From: an uncultured Clostridia bacterium | Lineage (GTDB): Bacteria; Bacillota; Clostridia; TANB77; CAG-508 | DNA length: 49,525 bases | Assembly: GCA_904387305.1 (NCBI GenBank) | Contig: CAJFLB010000016.1 | Span: 1-49,525 of the forward strand | Direction: 5' to 3' | Part shown: piece after piece, positions 1-7,974 of the stretch | Position numbering within the stretch: the first letter of the stretch is position 1 | Layout of the letters: every line of letters starts with the position of its first letter | Position numbers and translations under genes: made by a program | The notes under the pieces: generated by a model | What the model was told of the DNA's origin: nothing | Database searches by the model: none | Seen by the model: only the letters and a program-made list of their open reading frames with translations

Positions 1-1
1 A

Positions 2-85
2 GATAAAAATATAAAATTAAATAGGAATCTCGAAAATCAAGAAACAAAGTTAATTCAGGATTTTAATGAAGAGAAATCCTACTAA
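2..85 (+). CDS. 3' end of an unidentified gene (partial)
   Basis: One frame is open from the left edge of the window to a TAA at 83-85, while the other two forward frames close within about 12 bases. The 27 residues are rich in Asn, Lys, Glu and Gln, which matches the codon and residue use of the neighbouring genes. The piece is too short to assign a family. It could also be chance, because AT-rich intergenic DNA can give short open frames. Confidence 0.35.
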   Translation, partial: DKNIKLNRNLENQETKLIQDFNEEKSY

Positions 86-115
86 AAATTTATGCTATCG
101 AATGTGTGAAATGCC

Positions 116-144
116 TTGTAAAAACTAAAAAAATATAGTATAAT
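116..144 (+). promoter_or_regulatory. sigma-A type promoter of prfA
   Basis: TTGTAA at 116-121 and a perfect TATAAT at 139-144 are separated by 17 bases, the optimal spacing for the housekeeping sigma factor. The start codon of prfA lies 32 bases further on, with an AAGGAG ribosome binding site at 163-168. Confidence 0.75.
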
Positions 145-175
145 ATTTCAAGCTTAAGAAAGAAGGAGAATAATT

Positions 176-1237
176 ATGTTTGAAAAATTAGAAACTGTAG
201 AAAAGAGATATGATGAATTAACAAAAATGATTAGTGACCCAGAAGTGATATCTAATCATACGGAATGGCAAAAATTAATGAAAGAACATGCCAGTATAGA
301 AGAAATTGTATTAAAATTTAGAGAATATAAAAAAGAAAAGCAAGCAATGGAAGAAGCAGAAGAATTAATGAAGGACCCAGAAATGAAAGAACTTGCTGAA
401 GAAGAATATTATGCTGCAAAAGAAAAATTGCCAGAAATTGAAGAAGAATTAAAATTTTTATTAATTCCAAAAGATCCAGATGATGACAAAAATATTATTT
501 GTGAAATTCGTGCTGGAGCAGGAGGAGAAGAAGCAGCCCTATTTGCAGGAACGCTATTTAGAATGTATACAATGTATGCAGAAAGAAAGCATTGGAAATT
601 AGAAGTTCTTAACGAAAATGAAACAGGACTTGGTGGATACAAAGAAATATCCTTCATGATTACGGGAAAAGGGGTATACAGTAGATTAAAATTTGAAAGT
701 GGTGTTCACAGAGTACAAAGAGTTCCAGATACAGAAAGTAGTGGAAGAATTCATACATCAACAGCAACGGTTGCCGTTTTACCTGTAGTAGAAGATGTAG
801 AAATTGAAATTAACCCTGCAGATATTAAAATGGAAGTATTCCGTTCATCAGGTGCAGGTGGACAACATATTAATAAAACTTCATCAGCTGTAAGATTAAT
901 CCATGAACCAACAGGAATTGTAGTAGAATGTCAAACAGAACGTTCTCAGTTCCAAAATAGAGATAATGCAATGAGAATGCTTAGAACCAAATTATATGAA
1001 ATTGAAAAACAAAAACAAGATAGTGAAATTTCAAATGCTAGAAAATCTCAAGTCGGTTCAGGTGATAGAAGTGAAAAAATTAGAACCTATAATTATCCTC
1101 AAGGGAGAATTACAGACCATAGAATTGGTATGAGTATTTACCAAATGGAAAACTTCTTAAATGGTGATATAGATGAAATGATTGATAATTTGATTGCAGC
1201 AGATAGAGCTGAAAAATTAAAAGGTGAGGATGAATAA
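176..1237 (+). CDS. prfA: Peptide chain release factor 1
   Basis: This cytoplasmic class I release factor reads UAA and UAG stop codons and triggers hydrolysis of peptidyl-tRNA. The 353-residue length is normal for the family. The GGQ catalytic motif is at residues 228-230 inside [11 protein letters not shown]. The stop-recognition tripeptide is of the RF1 PxT type (PDT, about residues 184-186, in [10 protein letters not shown]), which excludes RF2. An AAGGAG ribosome binding site lies 7 bases before the ATG, and a strong promoter lies just upstream. A hairpin with a T-run follows the gene, so it may be transcribed alone. No prmC methyltransferase gene follows directly, unlike in many Firmicutes. 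Confidence 0.97.
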   Translation: MFEKLETVEKRYDELTKMISDPEVISNHTEWQKLMKEHASIEEIVLKFREYKKEKQAMEEAEELMKDPEMKELAEEEYYAAKEKLPEIEEELKFLLIPKDPDDDKNIICEIRAGAGGEEAALFAGTLFRMYTMYAERKHWKLEVLNENETGLGGYKEISFMITGKGVYSRLKFESGVHRVQRVPDTESSGRIHTSTATVAVLPVVEDVEIEINPADIKMEVFRSSGAGGQHINKTSSAVRLIHEPTGIVVECQTERSQFQNRDNAMRMLRTKLYEIEKQKQDSEISNARKSQVGSGDRSEKIRTYNYPQGRITDHRIGMSIYQMENFLNGDIDEMIDNLIAADRAEKLKGEDE

Positions 1238-1250
1238 AAGTAATAAAATA

Positions 1251-1299
1251 AAACTCTTTAAAATAAACTGAAATAAAGTATATTTTAAGGAGTTTTTTT
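1251..1299 (+). terminator. Terminator hairpin of prfA overlapping the ribosome binding site of the ZIP gene
   Basis: Bases 1251-1265 pair with 1281-1295 (15 pairs, one of them G-U) around a 15-base loop, followed by a run of seven T at 1293-1299. The 3' arm contains AAGGAG, the only good ribosome binding site for the gene starting at 1300, so the folded hairpin would hide it. The element can act as a terminator for prfA and as a brake on the ZIP gene. Confidence 0.7.
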
Positions 1300-2050
1300 A
1301 TGCAAGAATTTATAAAAGCAACGATGATAGGACTATTTTTTGGAACCTTTGGAACCACTATTGGTGGAATTATCGGTGTTGTTACCAAAAAACATTCTAA
1401 AAAATTTTTAAGTTTTGTATTAGCATTTGCCTCAGGACTGATGATGGCTATTATCTGTTTCGATTTAATACCAGAAGCATTAGAAATTAGTAATCTGATA
1501 AGTGCTATTTTTGGAATACTATTAGGAATTATAATGATGATTTTTTGCGATAAGTTAGTCGAAAAAAAGTTTACGATAGAAGAAGTGAATACAAGTAAAC
1601 ATAATACTTTACTAAAAACAGGAATCATAGTATCAATTGGATTAGCGATTCATAATTTTCCAGAGGGGTTAGCAATTGGTTCTGGTTTTGGTGCATCTAT
1701 AAAATTAGGTCTAAGTTTAGCAGTAGCCATTTGCTTACATGATATACCAGAGGGAATATCTATGGCGATTCCGATGAAAAATGGAGGAATGAAAAAAAGT
1801 CAAGTCATATTTTTAGTGTTTTTGTCCGGAATTACTACGGGAATAGGAGCTTTTGTGGGAGCTATTATTGGAGGGATATCAGAAGAAGTAATTGCTATTT
1901 GTTTAAGTTTTGCAGCAGGTGCTATGTTATATATTATCTCTCGGAGAGTTAATTCCAGAAGCAAATAGCTTATATCATGGTAGAATGACAGCGATTGGAA
2001 ATATAATAGGATTTCTATTGGGATTATTTGCAATGAGATTGACCATATAA
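1300..2050 (+). CDS. ZIP family metal transporter, read through a +1 frameshift
   Basis: This is an integral membrane divalent metal (zinc-type) transporter of the GufA/ZupT-like ZIP group. The signature metal-binding motifs are HNFPEG (bases ~1648-1665) and HDIPEG (~1738-1755) in neighbouring membrane helices, and several other hydrophobic helices are clear. In the starting frame the protein stops after 222 residues with a tail unlike the family (codon CGG at 1942, stop at 1966). Skipping one base at CGG (TCT C GGA) continues into ELIPEANS, a conserved ZIP motif, and a last membrane helix ending at TAA 2048-2050, giving 249 residues. The ATG at 1300 follows AAGGAG by 9 bases. Substrate metal is inferred only from the family. 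A real pseudogene or a sequencing insertion is the alternative; the findings argue against both. Confidence 0.85.
1939..1945 (+). other. Putative +1 frameshift site TCT CGG A
   Basis: In-frame TCT (1939-1941) is followed by CGG (1942-1944). Reading on without a shift gives eight more codons and a TAG. Dropping the C at 1942 gives Gly-Glu-Leu-Ile-Pro-Glu, which aligns with the expected ZIP helix with no residue gained or lost. There is no run of three or more identical bases at the site. Confidence 0.65.
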
Positions 2051-2069
2051 TTAAATAATTGTAAAAAAC

Positions 2070-2098
2070 TTGTCAAAAAATGTTATATATGATATGAT
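2070..2098 (+). promoter_or_regulatory. sigma-A type promoter
   Basis: TTGTCA at 2070-2075 and TATGAT at 2093-2098 are separated by 17 bases, and lie 38 bases upstream of the start codon at 2136. This serves the DUF4870-like gene. Confidence 0.65.
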
Positions 2099-2135
2099 TT
2101 AGATATGAGGAAAACAAATGAAAGGGGGATGTGAA

Positions 2136-2402
2136 ATGGATTCAAAAACTACAGGAATAGTAGCATATTTGACATGGATAGGATTATTAATAGCAATATT
2201 AGCAGGAGATAAAGAAGGTGCAAAATTCCATGTAAACCAGGCTTTAGTTATATGGTTATTTTCTTTATTGTCAATCATACCATGCATAGGATGGATTTGG
2301 GCAATATTTATGTTTGTTTGCTGGATTATGGGATTTATAGCAGCAATTAATCAAGAAGAAAAAGAAGTACCATTAATAGGAAAAATTAGAATTCTAAAAT
2401 AA
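2136..2402 (+). CDS. Small DUF4870-like membrane protein
   Basis: An 88-residue membrane protein with two or three hydrophobic helices. The pattern AYLTWIGLLIAILAGDKEG followed by AKFHVNQALVIW matches the DUF4870 / TM2-like family of small bacterial membrane proteins, whose function is not established. The ATG at 2136 is chosen over the ATG at 2118 because AAAGGGGGA lies just upstream of it, inside the longer reading frame. A DUF2752 gene follows after a hairpin; the two families often occur near each other, which suggests a shared membrane role, but none can be named. Confidence 0.7.
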   Translation: MDSKTTGIVAYLTWIGLLIAILAGDKEGAKFHVNQALVIWLFSLLSIIPCIGWIWAIFMFVCWIMGFIAAINQEEKEVPLIGKIRILK

Positions 2403-2430
2403 AAATACGCCAAAATTTTTAAATGAATTG

Positions 2431-2458
2431 TCCAGCTCAATATGAGTTGGATTTATTT
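2431..2458 (+). terminator. Short hairpin terminator
   Basis: TCCAGCTCA (2431-2439) pairs with TGAGTTGGA (2443-2451) around a 3-base loop and is followed by a T-rich stretch. It lies between the two small membrane protein genes and may end or attenuate transcription. Confidence 0.55.
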
Positions 2459-2481
2459 TGTATATAAAGGAATGAACAAAG

Positions 2482-2883
2482 ATGAAGAAACAACAATCTT
2501 TAAATGATTATGTATATATATCAGTGATCATTACTATTTCTATAATGATAGTGTTTTATATTATATATTTAGTCATTGGAAAACCAGATATATTTCATTG
2601 CTTAATTTATGATAAATTTGGAATATATTGTCCAGGTTGTGGATGTACAAGAGCATTAACTTATCTATTTCAAGGTGATATACTAAAATCATTATATTAT
2701 AATCCAACAGTTTTATATACAGTGATAGTATTAATTATTTACATATCTACAACTACAATGGCTAAATTATTAAAAAAGAATGATTCAAAATATGTGTTAA
2801 AATATAAGCCAGTATTAATTTATATAGGCATATTTATATTGATTGGTACATGTATTGTGAAAAATTTATTAAAACTTATTTGA
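2482..2883 (+). CDS. DUF2752 membrane protein
   Basis: A 133-residue membrane protein. The hallmark of DUF2752 is present in the middle: YCPGCGCTRALTYLFQGD, followed by a helix after YYNPTV. Three hydrophobic helices flank it. The two cysteines of the CPGC motif could bind metal or form a disulfide, but the role of the family is unknown. AAAGGA lies about 10 bases before the ATG. The gene ends in TGA, evidence that UGA is a stop in this organism. Confidence 0.8.
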   Translation: MKKQQSLNDYVYISVIITISIMIVFYIIYLVIGKPDIFHCLIYDKFGIYCPGCGCTRALTYLFQGDILKSLYYNPTVLYTVIVLIIYISTTTMAKLLKKNDSKYVLKYKPVLIYIGIFILIGTCIVKNLLKLI

Positions 2884-2976
2884 ATAGAAAAGAATTTAAC
2901 AGAAAAATATTTCACCAAGTTTGTTATTTCTCAAAAAAGTAAGCGAAAAAATGTTTGAAAAATATTTTGAGTTCTA

Positions 2977-3005
2977 TTGACTTTTTATATTGAAAATTAT
3001 ATAAT
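2977..3005 (+). promoter_or_regulatory. Strong sigma-A type promoter before the pcrA leader
   Basis: TTGACT at 2977-2982 and TATAAT at 3000-3005 are separated by exactly 17 bases. Transcription would start near 3012, about 170 bases before pcrA, at the 5' end of the structured segment described next. Confidence 0.75.
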
Positions 3006-3011
3006 CGGACA

Positions 3012-3130
3012 AGAAAATAGAAGAGAGTAGAATGTGCTTATAAAGTAAAAAACATCTCTGCTTGACCGGTGGAAGATGTGCTTTTACATATAAAATCGGC
3101 AACCATATTTGGCGGCTCGTTTATTTTCTA
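3012..3130 (+). ncRNA. Candidate structured RNA or leader upstream of pcrA
   Basis: The expected transcript start coincides with AGAAAATA (3012-3019), which is complementary to TATTTTCT at 3123-3130 and would close the whole segment. Inside, GTAAAA (3045-3050) pairs with TTTTAC (3082-3087) and ACATCT (3052-3057) with AGATGT (3074-3079), leaving the loop CTGCTTGACCGGTGG. The segment is less AT-rich than its surroundings. No known riboswitch core was recognised. It could be a leader of pcrA or a separate small RNA. The 300-base gap 2884-3185 holds this and its promoter and no gene. Confidence 0.45.
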
Positions 3131-3185
3131 TAATTATTATAATATAAAAAATAATGATTATCAATTAGAATAGGAGTAAAAATAC

Positions 3186-5516
3186 ATGCAAGATATATTA
3201 AAAGGATTAAATGATAAACAATATGAAGCAGTTGTAAATACAGAGGGACCATGCTTAGTTATTGCAGGAGCTGGAAGTGGAAAAACAAAAGTATTAACAC
3301 ATAAAATAGCCTATTTAATAGGAGAAAAAGGCGCAAGACCATGGGATATATTAGCGATTACCTTTACCAATAAAGCGGCAAATGAGATGAAGGAAAGAAT
3401 TGCCAATTTAGTGGGAGATGATGCAAAAGATATTTGGATGGGAACATACCATTCTATTTGTGTTAGAATTTTAAGGAGATTTATTGATAGAATTGGATTT
3501 GACTCTTCATTTATCATATTTGATACATCAGATCAAAAGACACTAGTAAAAAATTGTATGAAAGATTTAGCAATTGATGATAAATTATTTAATGATAGAA
3601 GTGTGTTATCTGAAATTAGTAATGCAAAAAATGAAATGCTAGAACCTGAACAATATACGGCAAGAAGTAATGGAGATTTTCGAAAAGAGAAAATTGCAAC
3701 TGTTTATGAATTATATCAAAAACGATTAAGGGAAAATAATGCAATCGATTTTGATGATATTATCAATTATACGATAAAAGTTTTAATGGAAAATCCAGAC
3801 ATATTAGAATATTATGCAAATAAATTCAAATATGTATTAGTAGATGAATATCAAGATACGAATAAAGCTCAATTTACATTGGTTACTTTATTTGCATCTA
3901 AAAATGGAAATATTACAGTTGTGGGAGATAATGACCAAGGAATATATAGTTTTAGAGGAGCAGATATTTCTAACATATTAAATTTTGAAAGAGACTTTCC
4001 TGGAACTAAAATTATTAAATTAGAGCAAAATTATAGATGCACAGGAAATATTTTAAAAGCTGCCAATAGTGTTATTAAAAATAATGAAGTAAAATACAAA
4101 AAAGAATTATGGACAGAAAATGAAGAAGGTAATCTTCCAAATGTATATCAAGCAGATAATGAATATGATGAAGCAACTTATATTGTGACACAAATAGAAC
4201 ATTTAAAAAGAGAAGAATATTATAAATATTCAGATTTTGCGATTTTATACAGAATGAATACCCAATCAAGAGCAATAGAGGATATTTTAAGAAGAGAAAA
4301 TGTGCCATATAAAATTGTTGGTGGTTTAAAATTCTATGAGAGAAAAGAAATCAAAGATATTATTGCCTATTTACGATTAATCCAAAATAGTGCAGATAAC
4401 TTAAGTTTAAAAAGAATTATTAATGAACCAAAAAGAGGAATTGGAAAGACAAGCTTAGAAAAAATAGAAACATTGGCAGAGCAAAATGGAACTTCTATGT
4501 ATGAAGTGATTCAACATGCTGATCAATACGGATTAAATAGAGTATACTTAAATTCTAGAGAATTTATAAATGTAATAGAAGAATTAAAAGACAAAAAAGA
4601 CAAACTAGTGATATCAGAATTAATCAAAACAACTTTAAAGAAAACAGGATATACAAAAGCATTAGAAGAGGAAAATACCATAGAAGCAGAAAACAGAATT
4701 GAAAACTTAGAGGAATTCTTAACAGTTGCAATAGAATTTGAAGAAGAATATGCAGAAAATTCATTAAGTCAATTTTTAGAAGGAATTACTTTATCTTCTG
4801 ATATAGATAATGTGGAAGAAGACGAAGATTCTGTAACACTTATGACATTACATAGTGCAAAAGGTCTAGAGTTCCCAGTTGTATTTTTAGTAGGAATGGA
4901 AGAAGGCATTTTCCCTGGATATAAATCCATTTCAGAACCAAAAGAATTGGAAGAAGAAAGACGTTTATGTTATGTAGGAATTACAAGAGCAAAAGAGCAT
5001 CTATATTTAACCTGTAGTAAACAAAGAACAATTTTTGGTTCAACAAGTTATAATCCAGTATCTAGATTTTTAAAAGAAATACCAGAAGAACTATTAGAAG
5101 GATATAAAGAAGCATTTGGAGAAGAAGATAATAATAAAAATCAAATGTTTAAAGACTCAAATTATACATGGACTTACGGAAGTAAAGATAATGGAACAAT
5201 CAAGACTTATAAAATAAATGAAAAAGAAGCAGTTGGTGTTGGTGCATCAGCTAAAACAAGTCAAACGAATTCTATGGGATTTGCTTTTAGAACAGCAGAA
5301 AGCTTTTTAAATAATTTAGGAAAAAAATCAGCATCAAATAACCAGGTAGATTTATCAAAATATGAAGCAGGAGTTAGAGTATATCATAAAAAATTCGGAG
5401 AAGGTACAATCAGCAAAGTAGAGCCAGAAGGAGAAGATTTAAAAGTAGATATCAGTTTTGACAAAGTAGGACATAAACGATTAATGGCAAAATATGCCAA
5501 TTTAGAAATTATATAA
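3186..5516 (+). CDS. pcrA: ATP-dependent 3'-5' DNA helicase PcrA
   Basis: A superfamily 1A helicase of the UvrD/PcrA/Rep group that unwinds DNA in nucleotide excision repair, removes RecA and resolves replication-transcription conflicts. The 776 residues contain, in order, the Q-motif region (LNDKQYEAV), Walker A (GAGSGKT, about residue 30), the Ia motif TFTNKAA, Walker B with DEYQDTN (about 220), QGIYSFRGAD, QNYRC, and the C-terminal motifs TLMTLHSAKGLEF and YVGITRAKEHLY. The last ~60 residues (GVRVYHKKFGEGTI) form the PcrA C-terminal Tudor-like domain that contacts RNA polymerase. Its start is ATG 3186, downstream of the weak AGGAG at 3173. No ligA follows, unlike in Bacillus. Confidence 0.96.
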   Translation: MQDILKGLNDKQYEAVVNTEGPCLVIAGAGSGKTKVLTHKIAYLIGEKGARPWDILAITFTNKAANEMKERIANLVGDDAKDIWMGTYHSICVRILRRFIDRIGFDSSFIIFDTSDQKTLVKNCMKDLAIDDKLFNDRSVLSEISNAKNEMLEPEQYTARSNGDFRKEKIATVYELYQKRLRENNAIDFDDIINYTIKVLMENPDILEYYANKFKYVLVDEYQDTNKAQFTLVTLFASKNGNITVVGDNDQGIYSFRGADISNILNFERDFPGTKIIKLEQNYRCTGNILKAANSVIKNNEVKYKKELWTENEEGNLPNVYQADNEYDEATYIVTQIEHLKREEYYKYSDFAILYRMNTQSRAIEDILRRENVPYKIVGGLKFYERKEIKDIIAYLRLIQNSADNLSLKRIINEPKRGIGKTSLEKIETLAEQNGTSMYEVIQHADQYGLNRVYLNSREFINVIEELKDKKDKLVISELIKTTLKKTGYTKALEEENTIEAENRIENLEEFLTVAIEFEEEYAENSLSQFLEGITLSSDIDNVEEDEDSVTLMTLHSAKGLEFPVVFLVGMEEGIFPGYKSISEPKELEEERRLCYVGITRAKEHLYLTCSKQRTIFGSTSYNPVSRFLKEIPEELLEGYKEAFGEEDNNKNQMFKDSNYTWTYGSKDNGTIKTYKINEKEAVGVGASAKTSQTNSMGFAFRTAESFLNNLGKKSASNNQVDLSKYEAGVRVYHKKFGEGTISKVEPEGEDLKVDISFDKVGHKRLMAKYANLEII

Positions 5517-5518
5517 AA

Positions 5519-5549
5519 TGTCCTTTTGGGGACGTTTCTGTTTGGGACA
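5519..5549 (+). repeat. GGGGACG-family palindromic repeat, copy A
   Basis: A 31-base element starts 2 bases after the pcrA stop, with ends TGTCC and GGGACA as an inverted repeat and GGGGACGTTTCTG in the middle. The reverse complement of the element at 25724-25754 is the same except for a few bases near the left end. The layout of paired ends around GGGGACG resembles the REP elements moved by RAYT transposases; that link is inference, since no transposase is in the window. Confidence 0.7.
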
Positions 5550-5584
5550 TTTTTCCTTTTTATCATTTTACATTTGCTGAACAT

Positions 5585-5630
5585 AAAAAATAACTTTTAC
5601 ATAAAAGAAATATGTAAAAGTTATTTTTTT
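5585..5630 (+). terminator. Strong intrinsic terminator after pcrA
   Basis: Bases 5585-5603 pair with 5611-5629 without mismatch around a 7-base loop, ending in a T-run. Because the 5' arm starts with an A-run, it can also stop transcripts from the other strand. Confidence 0.85.
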
Positions 5631-5695
5631 ATTGAATAATAGTGATAAAAATGGAAATAATGAGTAAGAGAATAAAATGAAAGGAATGATTAAAA

Positions 5696-5884
5696 ATGGC
5701 AGACTTAAATCAAATGGAATTACAACATTTAAGACATCTTATTGGAGCACATGAAACTGCTTACCAAAAATTAAACACATATTCTTCACAAGCAGTAGAC
5801 CCACAAATAAAACAACTTTTCACAAAATCTGCTCAAGATGCTTTAAATACAAAACAAAAATTAATGACATTTTTAAATAATTAA
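5696..5884 (+). CDS. Small helical protein, possible spore-coat associated
   Basis: A 62-residue hydrophilic protein (MADLNQMELQHLRHLIGAHE...) that appears all-helical. Similar short proteins lie directly before CotF-like genes in Clostridia, and here the next gene, 10 bases later, is CotF-like. The heptad-like pattern and the repeated QKL motifs would allow a helical bundle with the next protein. AAAGGA lies 9 bases before the ATG. Function is inferred from position only. Confidence 0.6.
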   Translation: MADLNQMELQHLRHLIGAHETAYQKLNTYSSQAVDPQIKQLFTKSAQDALNTKQKLMTFLNN

Positions 5885-5894
5885 GGAGGATTTT

Positions 5895-6137
5895 ATGGAC
5901 GAGAAAACAATGGTAAATGATATTTTAGCTGGAGTAAAATCAGATTTAACAGCATATCAAACAGCAATATCAGAAGCTGAAAATATGCAATTAAGACAAA
6001 CTTTCCAACAAATTAGAAATAATGATGAAAGTTTTCAATATGAGCTTTTTAAAATAGCTCAATCTAAAGGATATTATATTCCAGCACAAAAAGCTACTAC
6101 GACAGAAGTCAATACAGTAAAAACAGAATTACAATAA
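5895..6137 (+). CDS. CotF-like spore coat protein
   Basis: An 80-residue protein with the coat F (CotF) domain pattern: DILAGVKSDLTAYQTAI, then LRQTFQQIRNNDESFQYELF, then KGYYIPAQKA. The KGYY-PA ending is typical of the family. CotF proteins are structural components of the endospore coat made in the mother cell. The gene lies 10 bases after the previous one, with AAGGAGG before the ATG, so the two are co-transcribed. It is half the length of B. subtilis CotF, as is usual for clostridial single-domain members. Confidence 0.8.
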   Translation: MDEKTMVNDILAGVKSDLTAYQTAISEAENMQLRQTFQQIRNNDESFQYELFKIAQSKGYYIPAQKATTTEVNTVKTELQ

Positions 6138-6144
6138 TCAAAGA

Positions 6145-6179
6145 AGGTTGCCAAAGGGGACGTACCATTTTGGCAACCT
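6145..6179 (+). repeat. GGGGACG-family palindromic repeat, copy B
   Basis: The ends GGTTGCCAAA and TTTTGGCAACC are inverted repeats around GGGGACGTACCA. The core matches the elements at 5519 and 25724, but the arms have a different, co-varied sequence, as in REP families. It sits between the CotF-like gene and a gene that appears to have lost its 5' end. Confidence 0.6.
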
Positions 6180-6214
6180 GTTGCATATGTTCAAAAGAAA
6201 TAGAAATAGAAATA

Positions 6215-6695
6215 AGATAATAGCATATATATTTGTCAAAGGAATGATTATTCAACAATGTCAGAAACTTTACAAAATTTAGAAAGCTCTGAACAAATTA
6301 TTATCTTACATACGGATAAGACAATTACAAAATCTTCTATTATGACAAATGTGAAAGAACCTTTAAAAGAAACTTTTTCTATATTATCGGAGAAAGCTAA
6401 ACAAAATAAAGAGAATGTAGATTATAAATATTACGGAAAAGAAAATGTAGAAGGAAGAGAATGTATAAAAGTTTCTTTTGAAGAAAGTTTAACAGACAAA
6501 GTAGTAGAGAGATATTTTTATATTGATGTAGAAAATAATTATATTATTAAATGTGAATATTATGAAGGGACAAATGACCAAGAATTAAATAAAATTCAAA
6601 CAGAAACATATAGTTATGAATTTAATTCAGTCACAGATGATGATATATTAAAATTTGATATTAATAATTATCCAGATTATCAATATACAGAATAA
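6215..6695 (+). pseudogene. 5'-truncated remnant of a secreted or lipoprotein-type gene
   Basis: The open frame has its first ATG at 6258 (145 residues) but is already open from about 6216, coding IYICQRNDYSTMSETL without any start or ribosome binding site. The rest (YYGKENVEGRECIKVSFEE, then ERYFYIDVENNYIIKCEYYEG and FDINNYPDY at the end) resembles the beta-strand-rich C-terminal part of LolA-like / outer-membrane-lipoprotein-carrier-type proteins found as secreted proteins in Firmicutes. The N-terminal signal and first half are missing. The repeat at 6145-6179 sits where the missing part should be. It could instead be a short intact gene starting at 6258 with a poor ribosome binding site. 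Confidence 0.5.
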
Positions 6696-6906
6696 TAGGA
6701 AAAGGAGTAAGTGTTCTTAAAAAATTATGTTAGATTTTTTAAAGTTTTCATCATATGGGAAAAAAGAAAAAAAGAGAAAAAAAGAAAAAAACAAAGTATT
6801 TATCAAGAAATGCAAAAAAACTTACGGAAATTAGACTTTTTATATTATTGCAAAAAAGATAATATTACAATATGATTACATTATCATATACAAAGGAGAT
6901 AATGTA

Positions 6907-7917
6907 ATGTTTAAAAAGGTATTGGTTCATGCAAGACGAGGAGTAAAACTCATAATTCTTTTTATGATTGCAATATTTTTAATTATTGGAGCAGTTGCAT
7001 TTTTATATAAACCAACATATAGTGTATCTATAAATGGGCAACAAGTAGGATATACAGCTAATAAATCTGATTTACAACATAGAATCAATGATTATGTGGA
7101 TCATGGAGATGGAACAAATGAAAATGTGGCTTTTGTACAGGTAGATCAACTACCCGAATATAAATTATGCTTATTAAAAAGAAATATTGTAACAAATGAT
7201 GAGGAAATTTATAATAAAGTAACGGAACAAGGAATTCCATATTATCGATATTATGCAATATTAGAAGAACAACAAGAAAAATACTATGTATCTTCATTTG
7301 AAGAAGCAGAAAATGTTGTTAATACATTAAAAGAAAAAAATAGCGAAAATATAGATAAAATTTCAATTTTAGAAAAATATGAAACAGGAATAAAAGATTT
7401 AGTTTCTGTAGATGAAGTCATATCTAAATTATATGTAGAAAAGAAAAAGGAAGTAAAAGTAGCACAAAATACTTCTTCGAGAGCTTCAGCAGGGTATGTG
7501 AATACCAATACAACAACTTCAAGTGGAAACACATCACTAGGAATTTCATTAATTAGGCCAATATCAGGAACCATTACTTCTAGATTTGGAGCGAGAAGCA
7601 GTATTAGAAGTTCTGCACATACTGGTTTAGATATATCAGCACCAACAGGAACCCCAATTAAAGCGGCAGCTTCTGGAACTGTTACATTTGCAGGATGGAA
7701 AGGTTCTTATGGATATATGCTAGTAATATCTCATGGAAATGGAGTACAGACATATTATGCACATTGTAGTAAACTATATGCATCAGTTGGACAAACTATT
7801 TCGCAAGGAGAAACAGTTGCAGCCGTGGGATCAACAGGGAATTCAACAGGACCACATTTACATTTAGAGATTAGAGTTAATGGTGTGGCATACAATCCAC
7901 AAAATTACGTATATTAA
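6907..7917 (+). CDS. Membrane-anchored M23 (LytM) peptidase
   Basis: A 336-residue protein with one N-terminal membrane helix (residues ~13-33), an extracellular region of about 150 residues, a Ser/Thr-rich linker (188-212) and a C-terminal M23 domain. The zinc ligands and catalytic residues are all present: H238 and D242 in HTGLDIS, H286 in YYAHC, and H317/H319 in GPHLHLE. An active glycyl-glycyl or DD-endopeptidase cutting peptidoglycan cross-links is therefore expected. Clostridial SpoIIQ has the same layout (TM plus M23 with intact histidines) and the neighbours include coat genes, so a sporulation role is possible but not shown. AAAGGAG precedes the ATG. It converges on mecA. Confidence 0.85.
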   Translation: MFKKVLVHARRGVKLIILFMIAIFLIIGAVAFLYKPTYSVSINGQQVGYTANKSDLQHRINDYVDHGDGTNENVAFVQVDQLPEYKLCLLKRNIVTNDEEIYNKVTEQGIPYYRYYAILEEQQEKYYVSSFEEAENVVNTLKEKNSENIDKISILEKYETGIKDLVSVDEVISKLYVEKKKEVKVAQNTSSRASAGYVNTNTTTSSGNTSLGISLIRPISGTITSRFGARSSIRSSAHTGLDISAPTGTPIKAAASGTVTFAGWKGSYGYMLVISHGNGVQTYYAHCSKLYASVGQTISQGETVAAVGSTGNSTGPHLHLEIRVNGVAYNPQNYVY

Positions 7918-7957
7918 AAAGAATCCACAGTTTGTTAAATAACTGTGGATTCTTTTT
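7916..7957. terminator. Bidirectional terminator between convergent genes
   Basis: A 15-base-pair perfect stem (7916-7930 with 7943-7957) has an A-run on the left and a T-run on the right. It serves the M23 gene on the plus strand and mecA on the minus strand. Confidence 0.85.
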
Positions 7958-7974
7958 AATAAAAAAGTGCTTTT

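Noticed and set aside
3012..3130. THF riboswitch, because of the AGAGTAG-like start
   Set aside because: The rest of the conserved THF core is absent and a helicase gene downstream does not fit folate metabolism.
6711..6870. A 54-codon frame starting GTG after AAAGGAG, which would contain a third in-frame CGG (6825)
   Set aside because: It is a low-complexity Lys-rich frame with only 3 bases between the ribosome binding site and the GTG, and no similarity to a known protein. I do not believe it is a gene, but if it were, it would be one ordinary-looking CGG.
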